Source: Sporofaciens musculi (GTDB lineage Bacteria > Bacillota > Clostridia > Lachnospirales > Lachnospiraceae). From it: 64,000 nt of DNA. The notes under the pieces are model-generated. The model searched no databases and was not told the origin of the DNA. It worked only from the letters and a program-made list of their open reading frames with translations. Each line of letters starts with the position of its first letter. The stretch's first letter is position 1. Positions 56,711 to 64,000 of this stretch are shown in pieces. The stretch is from NCBI RefSeq assembly GCF_009830285.1, contig NZ_WUQX01000001.1:2604501-2668500 (forward strand), written 5' to 3'. The translations under genes and the position numbers were made by a program.

Positions 56711-57898
56711 TTATTTTGTAAGCACAGTATCTAGTACGTCTGCCAGATATGTTACTGCATTTCGCATCTCATCCACCGTATTGGTCTGGGCTCCTGCCTC
56801 AATCAGAAGGGTCTTCGGTTTAAAATGCATATTATAGCGGTAGCCTTTTAGATAAATGTGTCTGGTAAAGCCAGGATACTTCGCGATTGCCGCAAGCTGC
56901 ATCTGGAGGGAAAATGCCAGATTGTCCTGGATATACGGGTTAGCCAGATAACCGATATTGCCGTTGGCCTTGGTCCGGCTCATTCCGTTAAAAAACATGA
57001 TTTGCGCCGTTTGTTTTCCGTTTATCTCTGTCACCAGATGGGTCTGCTCGCCCACACCGTCCCTGTGAAGGTCTATGACCACCTCGATACTGGGATTCTC
57101 GTCGAGAATCTTCTGTATCTCCGGCTCTGCCAAGTCGTAAGCCATACTCCTATCAAGCTTTCCGTTCACCATGTCATACACACCTTTGTGATGAATGGTT
57201 TCAATCCCGTATGTATCATTGAGAAGCTCTGTCAAAAGATTCCCCATCCCCACAATCGTTGTGCTCTCGTCTCCTGGAACGGAATCTGCGAACGCCTCCT
57301 GGGAGTGGGTATGGTAAATAAGCACCTTAGGGCCTTTCTTCGTCTGGTCAATCTTCATATTCTTTTCCAGAAGTACCTTGGCATTCAAAAGTTCTGGATC
57401 TGCCATGGTGCTGGAGTCAACGGTATAAAATGTACCTAATAGATACTCGTAATTCATCATTTTCTCCATAGATGTATCAATCTGCGGCGCAGATGTCTGA
57501 ACTACCTGGGGCTCCTGCCCGTCCTTCTTCACCAGTTTTCCGTTTTCATCCACCATGTTCTCGTCATTCGCCTGATTGGCAAGAATCATCTGGTATGTCT
57601 CCTGATCCTCCACATCCGTATGTGCCAAGAATTTCCCCTCTATGTATGTGCCAAGGGGAATCATCTCCATAGCAGTTTCTGTAATCCAGTCTGCAAACGA
57701 ACCGTCGTTTCCATTTTCCACATAGACGAAGCCTGTCAGAAATGTTTTCTTGGCATGCTCCATCAACAGCCTGTTTATTTTTGTCTGGTCCGTCTGTTCT
57801 GGTTTTGACGGCGGGGAAATATTCATGCAGGTATAGACTGCCAGGATTCCCAGTATGACAACAATCAATATTTGGCTGAGCTGCTTTCTTCGTTCCAC
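56711..57898 (-). CDS. spoIIP: Stage II sporulation protein P
   Basis: About 395 residues: an N-terminal membrane helix (LSQILIVVILGILAVYTCM), then the amidase/endopeptidase domain with VLIYHTHSQEAF, VVIDLHRDGVG and TLLIEAGAQTNT. SpoIIP degrades septal peptidoglycan during engulfment with SpoIID and SpoIIM. I place the start at GTG 57898, with GGAG 7 bases upstream; the open frame upstream runs through a hairpin and lacks a site. It follows gpr, as in many Clostridia. Confidence 0.9.
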   Translation of the reverse strand: MERRKQLSQILIVVILGILAVYTCMNISPPSKPEQTDQTKINRLLMEHAKKTFLTGFVYVENGNDGSFADWITETAMEMIPLGTYIEGKFLAHTDVEDQETYQMILANQANDENMVDENGKLVKKDGQEPQVVQTSAPQIDTSMEKMMNYEYLLGTFYTVDSSTMADPELLNAKVLLEKNMKIDQTKKGPKVLIYHTHSQEAFADSVPGDESTTIVGMGNLLTELLNDTYGIETIHHKGVYDMVNGKLDRSMAYDLAEPEIQKILDENPSIEVVIDLHRDGVGEQTHLVTEINGKQTAQIMFFNGMSRTKANGNIGYLANPYIQDNLAFSLQMQLAAIAKYPGFTRHIYLKGYRYNMHFKPKTLLIEAGAQTNTVDEMRNAVTYLADVLDTVLTK

Positions 57899-57945
57899 AT
57901 TATCACTCCATCTGCATATTAATTTCACCTTTACACAAACAGTAA

Positions 57946-57972
57946 GGGACTCCCCTTCCTTCGGGGCGTCCC
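57946..57972. terminator. Strong hairpin between gpr and spoIIP
   Basis: GGGAC-CCCC and GGGG-GTCCC pair over ten positions with one internal mismatch and a 7-base loop. There is no T tract. It may attenuate read-through from gpr into spoIIP or protect the mRNA end. Confidence 0.55.
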
Positions 57973-58008
57973 GAACTGTCGTCCGCACAGGATATCAATT
58001 CCTTTACA

Positions 58009-58998
58009 CTATATGACACCCATTTCCTGATTATGTGCATGTCCTCTTGAAAAAAGCATATTCAAAGCCTCCGAGATTGTATAGCTAATCCGCTTTACCG
58101 TCTCGTCAATGTCCTTGGGCGTCACGAACAGGCCATTCAAATGGGGAGAAATCAACTCCTTTACCAGTTCATATTTTTCTGCCGCATTATAGCCCTGCAT
58201 CACAACGCCCACCCCTCGCAGAGTTTCCGAGCTCTCCAGAGCCAGAATCAGATTTTCCATGGTGTCATTGACAATGGTTGCCGCGTCCACCACCGTGGGC
58301 ACGCCGATTGCCAGAACCGGTATTCCTACTGTATCCTTGGTTATGGCGTTTCTGTGGTTTCCAACACCGGAGCCTGGATTGATTCCTGTGTCTGTAATCT
58401 GAATGGTTCGGTTCAGACGTTTGGAGCTTCTTGCAGCCAGAGCATCTATTGCAATTATCATATCCGGCTTCGTCTCGCGGACGATTCCCTTAATGATTTC
58501 AACAGTCTCCATACCTGTCTGGGCCATGACTCCTGGAACGATGGCGCTCACCAGTCGGACATCCTCCTCGCCCATGGCATATTTGCCGTATTCCTTCACA
58601 ATATGACGAGTAATGTTTAAGTTGTCCACCACATAAGGACCCAATGCATCTGGCGTTACCTTGCGGTTGCCAAGCCCCACCACAAGGATGGAGAAGTCCT
58701 CCTTATCCTTCTTAATAAAGCGGGCAAGGAACTTGGCTAGCTCCTTAGAAATCTCGTCGTGATAATCCTCGTCGGGAACCGCCATGTTCGGCGCCTCCAT
58801 GGTGATGTAGGTGCCTACCGGCTTTCGCATCACCTTCGCACCGTTCTCCGTCTCAATCTTAACGGTCGTCACCTTAATCTCCCGTTCCTCGTCATAGTCT
58901 TCCTTCAGGGAAACGCCCTGAACCTCCACATTGTCCGATTCAAACCGCTCCTTATCCTCAAGAGCAAGGTCCGTTCTGATGCTATACTTTTCAATCAT
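58009..58998 (-). CDS. gpr: Germination protease GPR
   Basis: A 329-residue A25-family protease that degrades small acid-soluble spore proteins at germination. MIEKYSIRTDLALEDKERFE is the pro-region and processing area; RKPVGTYITMEAPNM and VVGLGNRKVTPDALGPYVVD are family signatures. Full length. spoIIP follows; rpsT is divergent upstream. Confidence 0.95.
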   Translation of the reverse strand: MIEKYSIRTDLALEDKERFESDNVEVQGVSLKEDYDEEREIKVTTVKIETENGAKVMRKPVGTYITMEAPNMAVPDEDYHDEISKELAKFLARFIKKDKEDFSILVVGLGNRKVTPDALGPYVVDNLNITRHIVKEYGKYAMGEEDVRLVSAIVPGVMAQTGMETVEIIKGIVRETKPDMIIAIDALAARSSKRLNRTIQITDTGINPGSGVGNHRNAITKDTVGIPVLAIGVPTVVDAATIVNDTMENLILALESSETLRGVGVVMQGYNAAEKYELVKELISPHLNGLFVTPKDIDETVKRISYTISEALNMLFSRGHAHNQEMGVI

Positions 58999-59106
58999 CC
59001 CTTACATCCTCACTTTATTCTTAATCTATTACTGGTTTATTGCTAGTTTTTACAATATTTTGAGAAATATGTATTGACAGAAACCATTCCTTGTCCTAAA
59101 ATAAAC

Positions 59107-59199
59107 TCGTATGTTTCGTTAGAACGTCCGTGTCCGGCTCTAACGAAGTCAGTCATCGATACGAATGAATCGAAATATAAGATATTGGAGGTGGACAAA
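59107..59199 (+). promoter_or_regulatory. Structured leader of rpsT
   Basis: TTCGTTAGA (59115-59123) and TCTAACGAA (59139-59147) form a perfect 9-base-pair stem with a 15-base loop. It is enclosed by TCGTAT/ATACGA (59107-59112/59159-59164). The structure ends 36 bases before the rpsT start. It could be an S20 autoregulatory leader; no known Rfam family is recognised with certainty. Confidence 0.55.
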
Positions 59200-59463
59200 T
59201 TGGCTAATATCAAATCTGCAAAGAAGAGAATCTTAGTGAACGAAACAAAAGCTGCAAGAAACAAAGCAATCAAATCTAAGGTAAAGACTTGCGTGAAGAA
59301 GGTTGAGGCTGCTGTTGCGAACAAGGATGCACAGGCTGCAGCCGAGGCGCTTAAGGTTGCGACTGTTGAGATTAAGAAAGCAGGAAGCAAGGGCGTTTAT
59401 CACAAGAATACCTGTTCAAGAAAGATTTCCCGTCTGGCAAAGGCCGTGAACGGAATTGCTTAA
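59200..59463 (+). CDS. rpsT: Ribosomal protein S20
   Basis: An 87-residue basic protein starting LANIKSAKKRILVNETKAAR, the S20 signature, and ending SRKISRLAKAVNGIA. It uses a TTG start (59200) with GGAGGTG 6 bases upstream, common for S20 genes and a sign of translational control. Followed by a strong terminator; divergent from gpr. Confidence 0.95.
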   Translation: MANIKSAKKRILVNETKAARNKAIKSKVKTCVKKVEAAVANKDAQAAAEALKVATVEIKKAGSKGVYHKNTCSRKISRLAKAVNGIA

Positions 59464-59497
59464 GAGCAGTTGCTTGAGAATGATAGATGTAGAGAAT

Positions 59498-59531
59498 AAA
59501 AACAGCCATACCGTCAGTGGCTGTTTTTTTG
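59498..59531 (+). terminator. Terminator after rpsT
   Basis: AAAAACAGCCA and TGGCTGTTTTT form an 11-base-pair stem with a 9-base loop and a T tract, 35 bases after the rpsT stop. Confidence 0.92.
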
Positions 59532-59591
59532 TTATATTGGATCTGGCAAGGAGCCTTTAGACTTCCTTGTTTGAAACTGTAGGGAAGCTTT

Positions 59592-60257
59592 CTAAATCAC
59601 CAGAACATTCACTAATTCCTGGAAGCGTTCCGTCTGATTGCGGATATCTTCCTCTGAGACTCCATAGTACAGATATACGTCTTTATAGATTGCCTTAAGC
59701 TTCTTCATTTCTTCTTTCTTTCCGCTGTAGGAACAGGAAATCAGCCCCCATCTTCTCTCCATTGAGAATTCAATCGTCCCTGTTTTGGTACTTACTCTAT
59801 AAATATGAAAATCCAATGGGAACTCCTTGTCCGAAATTGCCTGTGCCGCTTTACTTCTAGCTTCTGTCTGCCTAAGAAGCTCTTGAATGGAAGCCTTGTT
59901 CCTTCCTTTCAAATCCAAAACCACAGCAAGTTCTCCCAATAATTCCGGCTGATAACGCAAAATCAGAGACTCTTTTACACATTTATATTCTTCCTGATAG
60001 GAAACACTATCTTTCGGCTTCTCAACTGCTCCATATTTTTTCTTTAGATACAGCACTACTTCTTCAAAAGTATGGGCACCCGCACGAATGGAAGCAGCCG
60101 CCTTCTTCTTTTTTCTTAAGTAACTCCTCCTCCGGATTTTTTCTATTAAACTTTTCTTTTTTGATTTTCCTGCGATAAAAATGCTTGTTGGCCCGTCGGC
60201 GCCTCCAATAACGGAGATCGCAGACGCATTTTTTCTTTTTTTAAAAACTCTTGCCAT
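59592..60257 (-). CDS. Unknown protein with N-terminal GGADGPTSIF motif
   Basis: A 221-residue basic protein. Residues about 14-30 read ISVIGGADGPTSIFIAGK. This motif resembles a conserved loop of the membrane beta subunit of Na-pumping decarboxylases, but no membrane helices follow, so it is not that enzyme. The segment up to about residue 60 is very Lys/Arg-rich. The rest (LDFHIYRVSTKTGTIEFSME, SYSGKKEEMKKLKAIYKDVY) looks globular. Automatic annotation may mislabel it as a decarboxylase subunit. Function unknown; single gene with an AT-rich upstream region. Confidence 0.75.
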   Translation of the reverse strand: MARVFKKRKNASAISVIGGADGPTSIFIAGKSKKKSLIEKIRRRSYLRKKKKAAASIRAGAHTFEEVVLYLKKKYGAVEKPKDSVSYQEEYKCVKESLILRYQPELLGELAVVLDLKGRNKASIQELLRQTEARSKAAQAISDKEFPLDFHIYRVSTKTGTIEFSMERRWGLISCSYSGKKEEMKKLKAIYKDVYLYYGVSEEDIRNQTERFQELVNVLVI

Positions 60258-60308
60258 ATATTACCTCTTACTTCTGTACTCTTAGCTGTAGGTTTGTCCC
60301 CATCTATT

Positions 60309-61133
60309 TTAGACGTCCAGAATCGTTTGTCCGCTGTGAAGCAGCCGCAACTGGTCTCCTATAATCTCTTTCATAATATCAAAAGCAGCCTTTCCTGTAC
60401 AATGGCCTGTATAAAAGATTGTATCCATCTTAGACAGGCAATGGGCAATCTGCCTGATGTTCTCAACTTCTTCTTGGGAATACGGTTCATCCTGCATCAT
60501 ATGAAAGCCGCTGATTACCATGTCTGGCTCTGAATGAAAAATCTCCGTATACCGGTCCAAAATGTTCAGAATTCCGCTGTGCGCACATCCGGACAGCAGG
60601 ATTCTCTGAGTCCCCTGGGTAATCACAAGAAATTGCTCATGGCAGAATATATCCTGAATATATTCTCCTGATTCCTTCTTTTTAAGGACAAGATTCCCCT
60701 TTGCGGGATATCGCCTGGAAGGTACGTCTGTGAATAAGAATAATTCGTCGTCAATCTCTAAGTCTCCGCAGACCTGGATACATTGCTTTTGTTTGAGGAT
60801 GGATTTATCAATACCTATGTATTTTGCGCCGTCTGGTTTCAGATGATAGTAATCTTCCTGGCAGGAATCCTTCATGTAGATGAGTGCATCTGGGTTAATT
60901 CTCAAAAATGCTGGTATTCCTCCTCCATGGTCATAATGACCGTGGCTTAGTATCATGGTATCAACTTTTGTTAAATCGATGCCAAGTGTCTTGGCATTCC
61001 AAAGGAATAAATCTGTTGCGCCGCTGTCTACAAGAAGTCTGTGGTTCTTTGTTTCGATATAGAAGCTTAACCCATGCTCGTATCCACAGTTTTGGATGCC
61101 AGGGGTGTTTTCTATTAAGTTGATGATTTTCAT
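60309..61133 (-). CDS. Metallo-beta-lactamase-fold hydrolase
   Basis: A 274-residue MBL-fold protein. MILSHGHYDHGGGIPAFL is the HxHxDH zinc motif, LLSGCAHSGILNIL provides the next His, and VISGFHM plus YTGHCTGKAAFDIMK the C-terminal ligands. This pattern matches the dihydropterin-phosphate (MptA-like)/RNase Z-like group often seen in Clostridia. Soluble, cytoplasmic. Substrate unknown. Confidence 0.87.
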   Translation of the reverse strand: MKIINLIENTPGIQNCGYEHGLSFYIETKNHRLLVDSGATDLFLWNAKTLGIDLTKVDTMILSHGHYDHGGGIPAFLRINPDALIYMKDSCQEDYYHLKPDGAKYIGIDKSILKQKQCIQVCGDLEIDDELFLFTDVPSRRYPAKGNLVLKKKESGEYIQDIFCHEQFLVITQGTQRILLSGCAHSGILNILDRYTEIFHSEPDMVISGFHMMQDEPYSQEEVENIRQIAHCLSKMDTIFYTGHCTGKAAFDIMKEIIGDQLRLLHSGQTILDV

Positions 61134-61184
61134 TCTCTATATTCTCCCTTCTATTCGTTGGTCTGTCTGTAATAAAAGGTTCCT

Positions 61185-61376
61185 GGTTGTAAAAAAATAT
61201 GCCGTTCCCTATCCGACTGACTGCTGGACAGGTCGGGCTTTATGTGCCGGACAGATCTACCTTGCCGACAAAAGAACAATAGGTATCAATTTCCTGTCTG
61301 CAAAGCTTCCCCTTTATGTTTCCCGTCAAGGGATTCTAATTCGTAGATATATTCATTCGTTACGCGCTTAAATTTA
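61185..61376 (-). ncRNA. Candidate structured non-coding RNA
   Basis: This stretch is clearly richer in G and C than the AT-rich DNA after it and has no credible gene. Read on the minus strand it holds several complementary blocks: CCC-TTGAC-GGG hairpin, CAGACAGG with CCTGTCC, CCGAC with GTCGG, and it ends GGGAACGGCAT followed by TTTTTTT. A GC-rich, self-complementary block ended by a T tract is typical of a conserved bacterial RNA. It is not tmRNA, RNase P, SRP or 6S by any motif I can see. The strand is inferred from the T tract. Confidence 0.4.
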
Positions 61377-62038
61377 TTGAACTACCCGAAGATGGTTTTT
61401 TCACAAGCATATTACCAATTTTTATCAAATTAATTTCCATCAGAGTCATATAATTCCACCATACATTTTTATATAAGCCCTTTCGCCGTCCAATAGCTCA
61501 TTCCTTCTTGACCTTATAATTTGAAATCCTGTTCATACAAAAGCATAGCTTTATATTATATATCGTTATTCCGCCCCGAAAAGCTTATAATTCGCAATGT
61601 ACAGTCCCTATATCTCTCTATTATCCAGCTTGCAAACATATGCTTTCCCTGTTTGTTATTTGTAAAAAATGGAAGAATGGAACGTGTTTCATCATGGGCA
61701 TTGTGGGAATGTGTATAAGTGGCTGTCTTATGGAGCTGTGTGTAACTCTGTTTGCAGGATGTAGGAAAGCTGTACTTTTACTTTTCCATGTTCTGTAAGC
61801 AGAGTTATCTATATTTTCTTAATTTTATCATGAAATTTTTGAGAATAAGCTATTAATTTTTTTATACCACACTAAAATATAAAAGAGCACTCTTAGATGA
61901 AGTCTGTTTTTACTTACATATTCATCTACACAGACAACCGTATAATTAAGTTGTTTTCTCAACTATTCTGACATACGTGCATGCCTTTTCTCGATATTCA
62001 ATAGATTGTTGCGTTTATTAATGGATAAACACATGTGG
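61377..62038. other. AT-rich intergenic region without recognised gene
   Basis: About 660 bases between the candidate RNA and the IS3 element. Frames are short, without ribosome sites or family motifs. Nothing further is recognised; it may be degenerate accessory DNA. Confidence 0.6.
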
Positions 62039-62114
62039 TGTTAGTATATAAGTGTGGACAGGAAAAGTTGAACAACCTATACTATCAAGTGAAAAAGCAA
62101 AGGAGATGTTTTAC

Positions 62115-62513
62115 ATGGCGAAAAACCAGAAATCTTACACTCCGGAATTCAAGCAGCAGATCGTGGATCTGTATAATGCCGGAGGAACCTCGTATCCGCA
62201 ACTGGAGCGTGAATATGGCGTAAATCGAAGCACACTCAGCAACTGGGTAAAACAGCTCTCCCCCATCAAAGTATCCCGGGAGGAGACGGTCACCCTTAAG
62301 GAGTATAAGGCTCTCCAGAAAGAAATCCAACGCCTTAAGATTGAGAATGAAATATTAAAAAAGCGACCGCCATATTCGCGAAAGAACAATAGCCGAGATT
62401 GTTTCCTTTATCCAGAACAACTTAACCCGCTACTGTGTATCTCAGCTTTGCAGCGCTCTGAAATTCCCAAGGAGTACCTATTACAAGGCTCTGGTTTGTG
62501 TACCCTCAAATAA
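62115..62513 (+). CDS. IS3 OrfA (HTH and leucine zipper), altered C-terminus
   Basis: ATG 62115 has GGAGATG upstream. NQKSYTPEFKQQIVDLYNAG and LEREYGVNRSTLSNWVKQLS form the helix-turn-helix; LKEYKALQKEIQRLKIENEI is the leucine zipper. At 62355-62363 TTA AAA AAG provides the slippery heptamer A-AAA-AAG. In this frame the protein runs on to 62513, while the family-typical end (KKATAIFAKEQ, stop) lies in the -1 frame. One missing A in the run would explain this. Confidence 0.8.
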   Translation: MAKNQKSYTPEFKQQIVDLYNAGGTSYPQLEREYGVNRSTLSNWVKQLSPIKVSREETVTLKEYKALQKEIQRLKIENEILKKRPPYSRKNNSRDCFLYPEQLNPLLCISALQRSEIPKEYLLQGSGLCTLK

Positions 62514-63267
62514 GCAGAAGGCATATGCGGAATTCGGCAGGAAAGTGAAACAGGCATATGATGACTCAAAACAAAGGTATGGGGCTGTCAAAATATGCCG
62601 TGTGCTGAATGATAATGGTACACCTTGCAGCGTCAAGAGGGTGCAGAGGCATATGGCAGAGCAGGGACTGCGCTCTATCGTAGTAAAGAAGTACAATCAT
62701 CATGCCAACCATGGCAGCATCCCGGAGGATAAGAAAAATATCCTGAGGCGTGATTTTGGGACGGAGACCATCAACCAGAAATGGTGTACGGATATCACTT
62801 ACATCCATGTACAGAAAGAAGGATGGACCTATCTGGCTTCTGTCATGGATCTGTGCAGCCGAAAGATTATAGGGTATGCCTATGGCACATCTATGACGGC
62901 GGAACTGGCGGTTAAAGCGGTAGAAAACGCATGCCTGAATGTCAGGGATACCGAGGGGATCATCCTTCATAGTGATCTTGGAAGTCAGTATACGAGCCAG
63001 GCATTTGAAGACTGCCTGGGCAGTAAAGGAATCCTGCATTCATTTAGTCGTAAGGGAAATCCATACGATAATGCCTGTATGGAATCTTTCCATTCCGTAC
63101 TGAAAAAGGAAGAAATCTATCTTCATACTTACCAGGATTTAAGGGAAGCTCGCAGAGCAATCTTTAAATACATAGAGGGCTGGTATAACCGTAAACGGAT
63201 CCATAGCTCTATCGGTTATCTGACACCACAGCAAAAGGAGGATGAGGAACTCAAAAAAGCAGCATAA
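62362..63267 (+). CDS. IS3 OrfB transposase (DDE integrase)
   Basis: The frame is open from about 62362 (SDRHIRERTIAEIVSFIQ) through the HTH_21 region (SKRYGAVKICRVLNDNG-like) to the integrase core. Catalytic residues: WCTDITYIHV (Asp), LHSDLGSQYTS (Asp) and DNACMESFHSVLKKE (Glu). The first in-frame ATG is at 62545; the full protein is normally made by frameshifting from OrfA. With the A-run lesion in OrfA, expression of the fusion may be reduced. Confidence 0.85.
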   Translation, partial: SDRHIRERTIAEIVSFIQNNLTRYCVSQLCSALKFPRSTYYKALVCVPSNKQKAYAEFGRKVKQAYDDSKQRYGAVKICRVLNDNGTPCSVKRVQRHMAEQGLRSIVVKKYNHHANHGSIPEDKKNILRRDFGTETINQKWCTDITYIHVQKEGWTYLASVMDLCSRKIIGYAYGTSMTAELAVKAVENACLNVRDTEGIILHSDLGSQYTSQAFEDCLGSKGILHSFSRKGNPYDNACMESFHSVLKKEEIYLHTYQDLREARRAIFKYIEGWYNRKRIHSSIGYLTPQQKEDEELKKAA

Positions 63268-63322
63268 TCTTTCAACTTTTTTTGTCTAAAGTATTGACAT
63301 AGATCCAATGTATGTCATCCAC

Positions 63323-63865
63323 CTTCCACTACCATATGTAATTTCACTACTCTCAAACGGTATGACGGTTTCACTACCTTACGAAATTTCACTACTCTCA
63401 AACATACCGTTATCTTTGCCATGAGGGGGATACGTTTCACTACCTTACGAAATTTCACTACTCTCAAACCACTTGACGGGGGCGGTTGCTCTCGCCTCTG
63501 TTTCACTACCTTACGAAATTTCACTACTCTCAAACGCACCAGCGGCAATTCCATCTAGCTTCTTTGTTTCACTACCATACGAAATTACACTACTCTCAAA
63601 CATATGTTTGCCCTTGATATCTCATAGATTTGTTTCACTACCATACGAAATTACACTACTCTCAAACTTAGTACACAATCCTTAACTCTAAACGGACGTT
63701 TCACTACCATACGAAATTACACTACTCTCAAACATACGCTCTCTCTTTTCTTATACGCAAATAGTTTCACTACCATACGAAATTACACTACTCTCAAACA
63801 AGAACGCTCTTTTGAACGAGATTCGCAGGGTTTCACTACCATACGAAATTACACTACTCTCAAAC
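63323..63865 (-). CRISPR. CRISPR array, nine 36-base repeats, probable type II
   Basis: Repeats start at 63323 (degenerate), 63368, 63434, 63500, 63566, 63632, 63698, 63764 and 63830. In minus-strand orientation they begin GTTTGAGAGTAGTG and end GGTAGTGAAAC. Seven spacers are exactly 30 bases; the spacer at 63359-63367 is only 9. Repeat length, spacer length and the GTTTGAGAG start suggest type II. Repeats at 63368-63535 carry T at plus-strand positions 12 and 22; those at 63566-63865 carry A at both. The degenerate repeat marks the trailer end, so the leader is on the right and transcription is leftward. Confidence 0.97.
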
Positions 63866-63929
63866 CATTCTTTCATAATAATTGCTCCTCGTATAATAAG
63901 TTTGTAAGCAAGAAAAACTGCTTACAGAC
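63866..63929 (-). promoter_or_regulatory. CRISPR leader with stem-loop
   Basis: A 64-base AT-rich gap separates the cas gene end from the first (newest) repeat. It contains AAGTCTGTAAGC / GCTTACAAACTT, an 11-of-12-pair stem with a 10-base loop (about 63898-63931). Read rightward it is followed by a T-rich tract and could stop antisense transcription out of the array. Confidence 0.5.
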
Positions 63930-64000
63930 TTATTCTTTTTGATTAGACAGAAGGATAATTCTAAACATCCTTTCCGAAGATTCTTCTTCAATCACGCTGG
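63930..64000 (-). CDS. 3' end of a protein gene next to the array, probably cas
   Basis: The open frame at the window edge reads SVIEEESSERMFRIILLSNQ, KE, stop. It ends 64 bases before the array in the array's transcription direction. In type II loci this position is usually held by csn2 or cas2. Too little is visible to tell which, or to rule out a non-cas gene. Confidence 0.45.
   Translation of the reverse strand, partial: SVIEEESSERMFRIILLSNQKE

Larger units (their letters stand above)
62039..63299 (+). mobile_element. IS3-family insertion sequence
   Basis: The element carries orfA and orfB. The outer ends TGTTAGTAT (left, 62039) and TGTCAATAC (right, complement, ending 63299) match with transitions only. 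Inner blocks GGACAGGAAAAGTTGAA and TAGACAAAAAAAGTTGAA also correspond. No clear target duplication is seen next to these ends. The right end stops only 24 bases before the terminal CRISPR repeat. Confidence 0.75.

Noticed and set aside
61185..61376. tmRNA, 6S, SRP or RNase P RNA in the GC-rich intergenic block
   Set aside because: None of the hallmark segments of these RNAs (tag reading frame, conserved P4 or Alu-domain sequences) could be found.
63315..63554. A minus-strand frame with repeated LRVVKFRKVVK blocks
   Set aside because: The blocks are the CRISPR repeats translated; the periodicity is explained by the array.
63323..63865. Type I or III CRISPR assignment
   Set aside because: Uniform 30-base spacers, 36-base repeats starting GTTTGAGAG, and leftward orientation away from the edge gene fit type II better, although no cas9 is visible to prove it.

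Overview
The window looks like the chromosome of a spore-forming, low-to-mid GC Firmicute, most probably a gut Lachnospiraceae (Clostridia). The evidence is the sporulation set (spoVB, spoIIM, spoIIP, gpr), a gap-pgk-tpiA-gpmI glycolytic block, an iscR-nifS-nifU-mnmA operon, RNase Y, ScpAB, many AGGAGG ribosome sites, and AAA-ATPase/PD-(D/E)XK and IS110/IS3 families typical of that group. No rRNA or tRNA gene was found.

Bases 1-8,700 are accessory DNA. They hold a transglutaminase-like fragment with a membrane protein, an intact IS110 element with a long structured 5' non-coding end (candidate bridge RNA), an AraC regulator, the wreck of a Tn4451-type mobile element (excisionase-like gene, dead tnpV, internally deleted serine recombinase), a dead XRE regulator with an operator, a NACHT-NTPase/pentapeptide-repeat gene broken by two single-base lesions, and a decayed DUF4160 gene.

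Bases 8,900-17,000 carry regulators and their partners: XRE-membrane protein, TetR with an FMN-binding membrane protein and a perfect operator, LytTR-DUF3021 divergent from an ABC exporter, and a two-component system followed by a membrane glycerophosphodiesterase. The kinase and the phosphodiesterase are both frame-disrupted.

Bases 17,000-23,000 are the glycolytic block (gap, pgk, tpiA, an esterase, gpmI), with consecutive strong hairpins ahead of pgk. Bases 23,000-33,900 hold two paralogous AAA-ATPase/nuclease-fold proteins, a methyltransferase, an alcohol dehydrogenase, an arabinofuranosidase, and an RpiR regulator whose two flanking promoters share motifs with an M42 peptidase. Bases 33,900-60,200 are housekeeping: Fe-S/tRNA thiolation, sporulation, RNase Y, recA-recX, scpAB-dacF, Xaa-Pro peptidase, a YtrA-type ABC operon, topoisomerase parE-parC, spoIIP-gpr and rpsT.

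Bases 60,200-64,000 end with an MBL hydrolase, an AT-rich spacer containing a GC-rich candidate structured RNA, an IS3 element, and a nine-repeat CRISPR array (36-base repeats, 30-base spacers). The array is read leftward from a cas gene whose last codons lie at the window edge; its form suggests type II.

A recurring theme is single-base frame lesions, several in homopolymer runs (two of them seven-base G/C runs). They may be decay, slippage-based variation or assembly error; the reads would decide.
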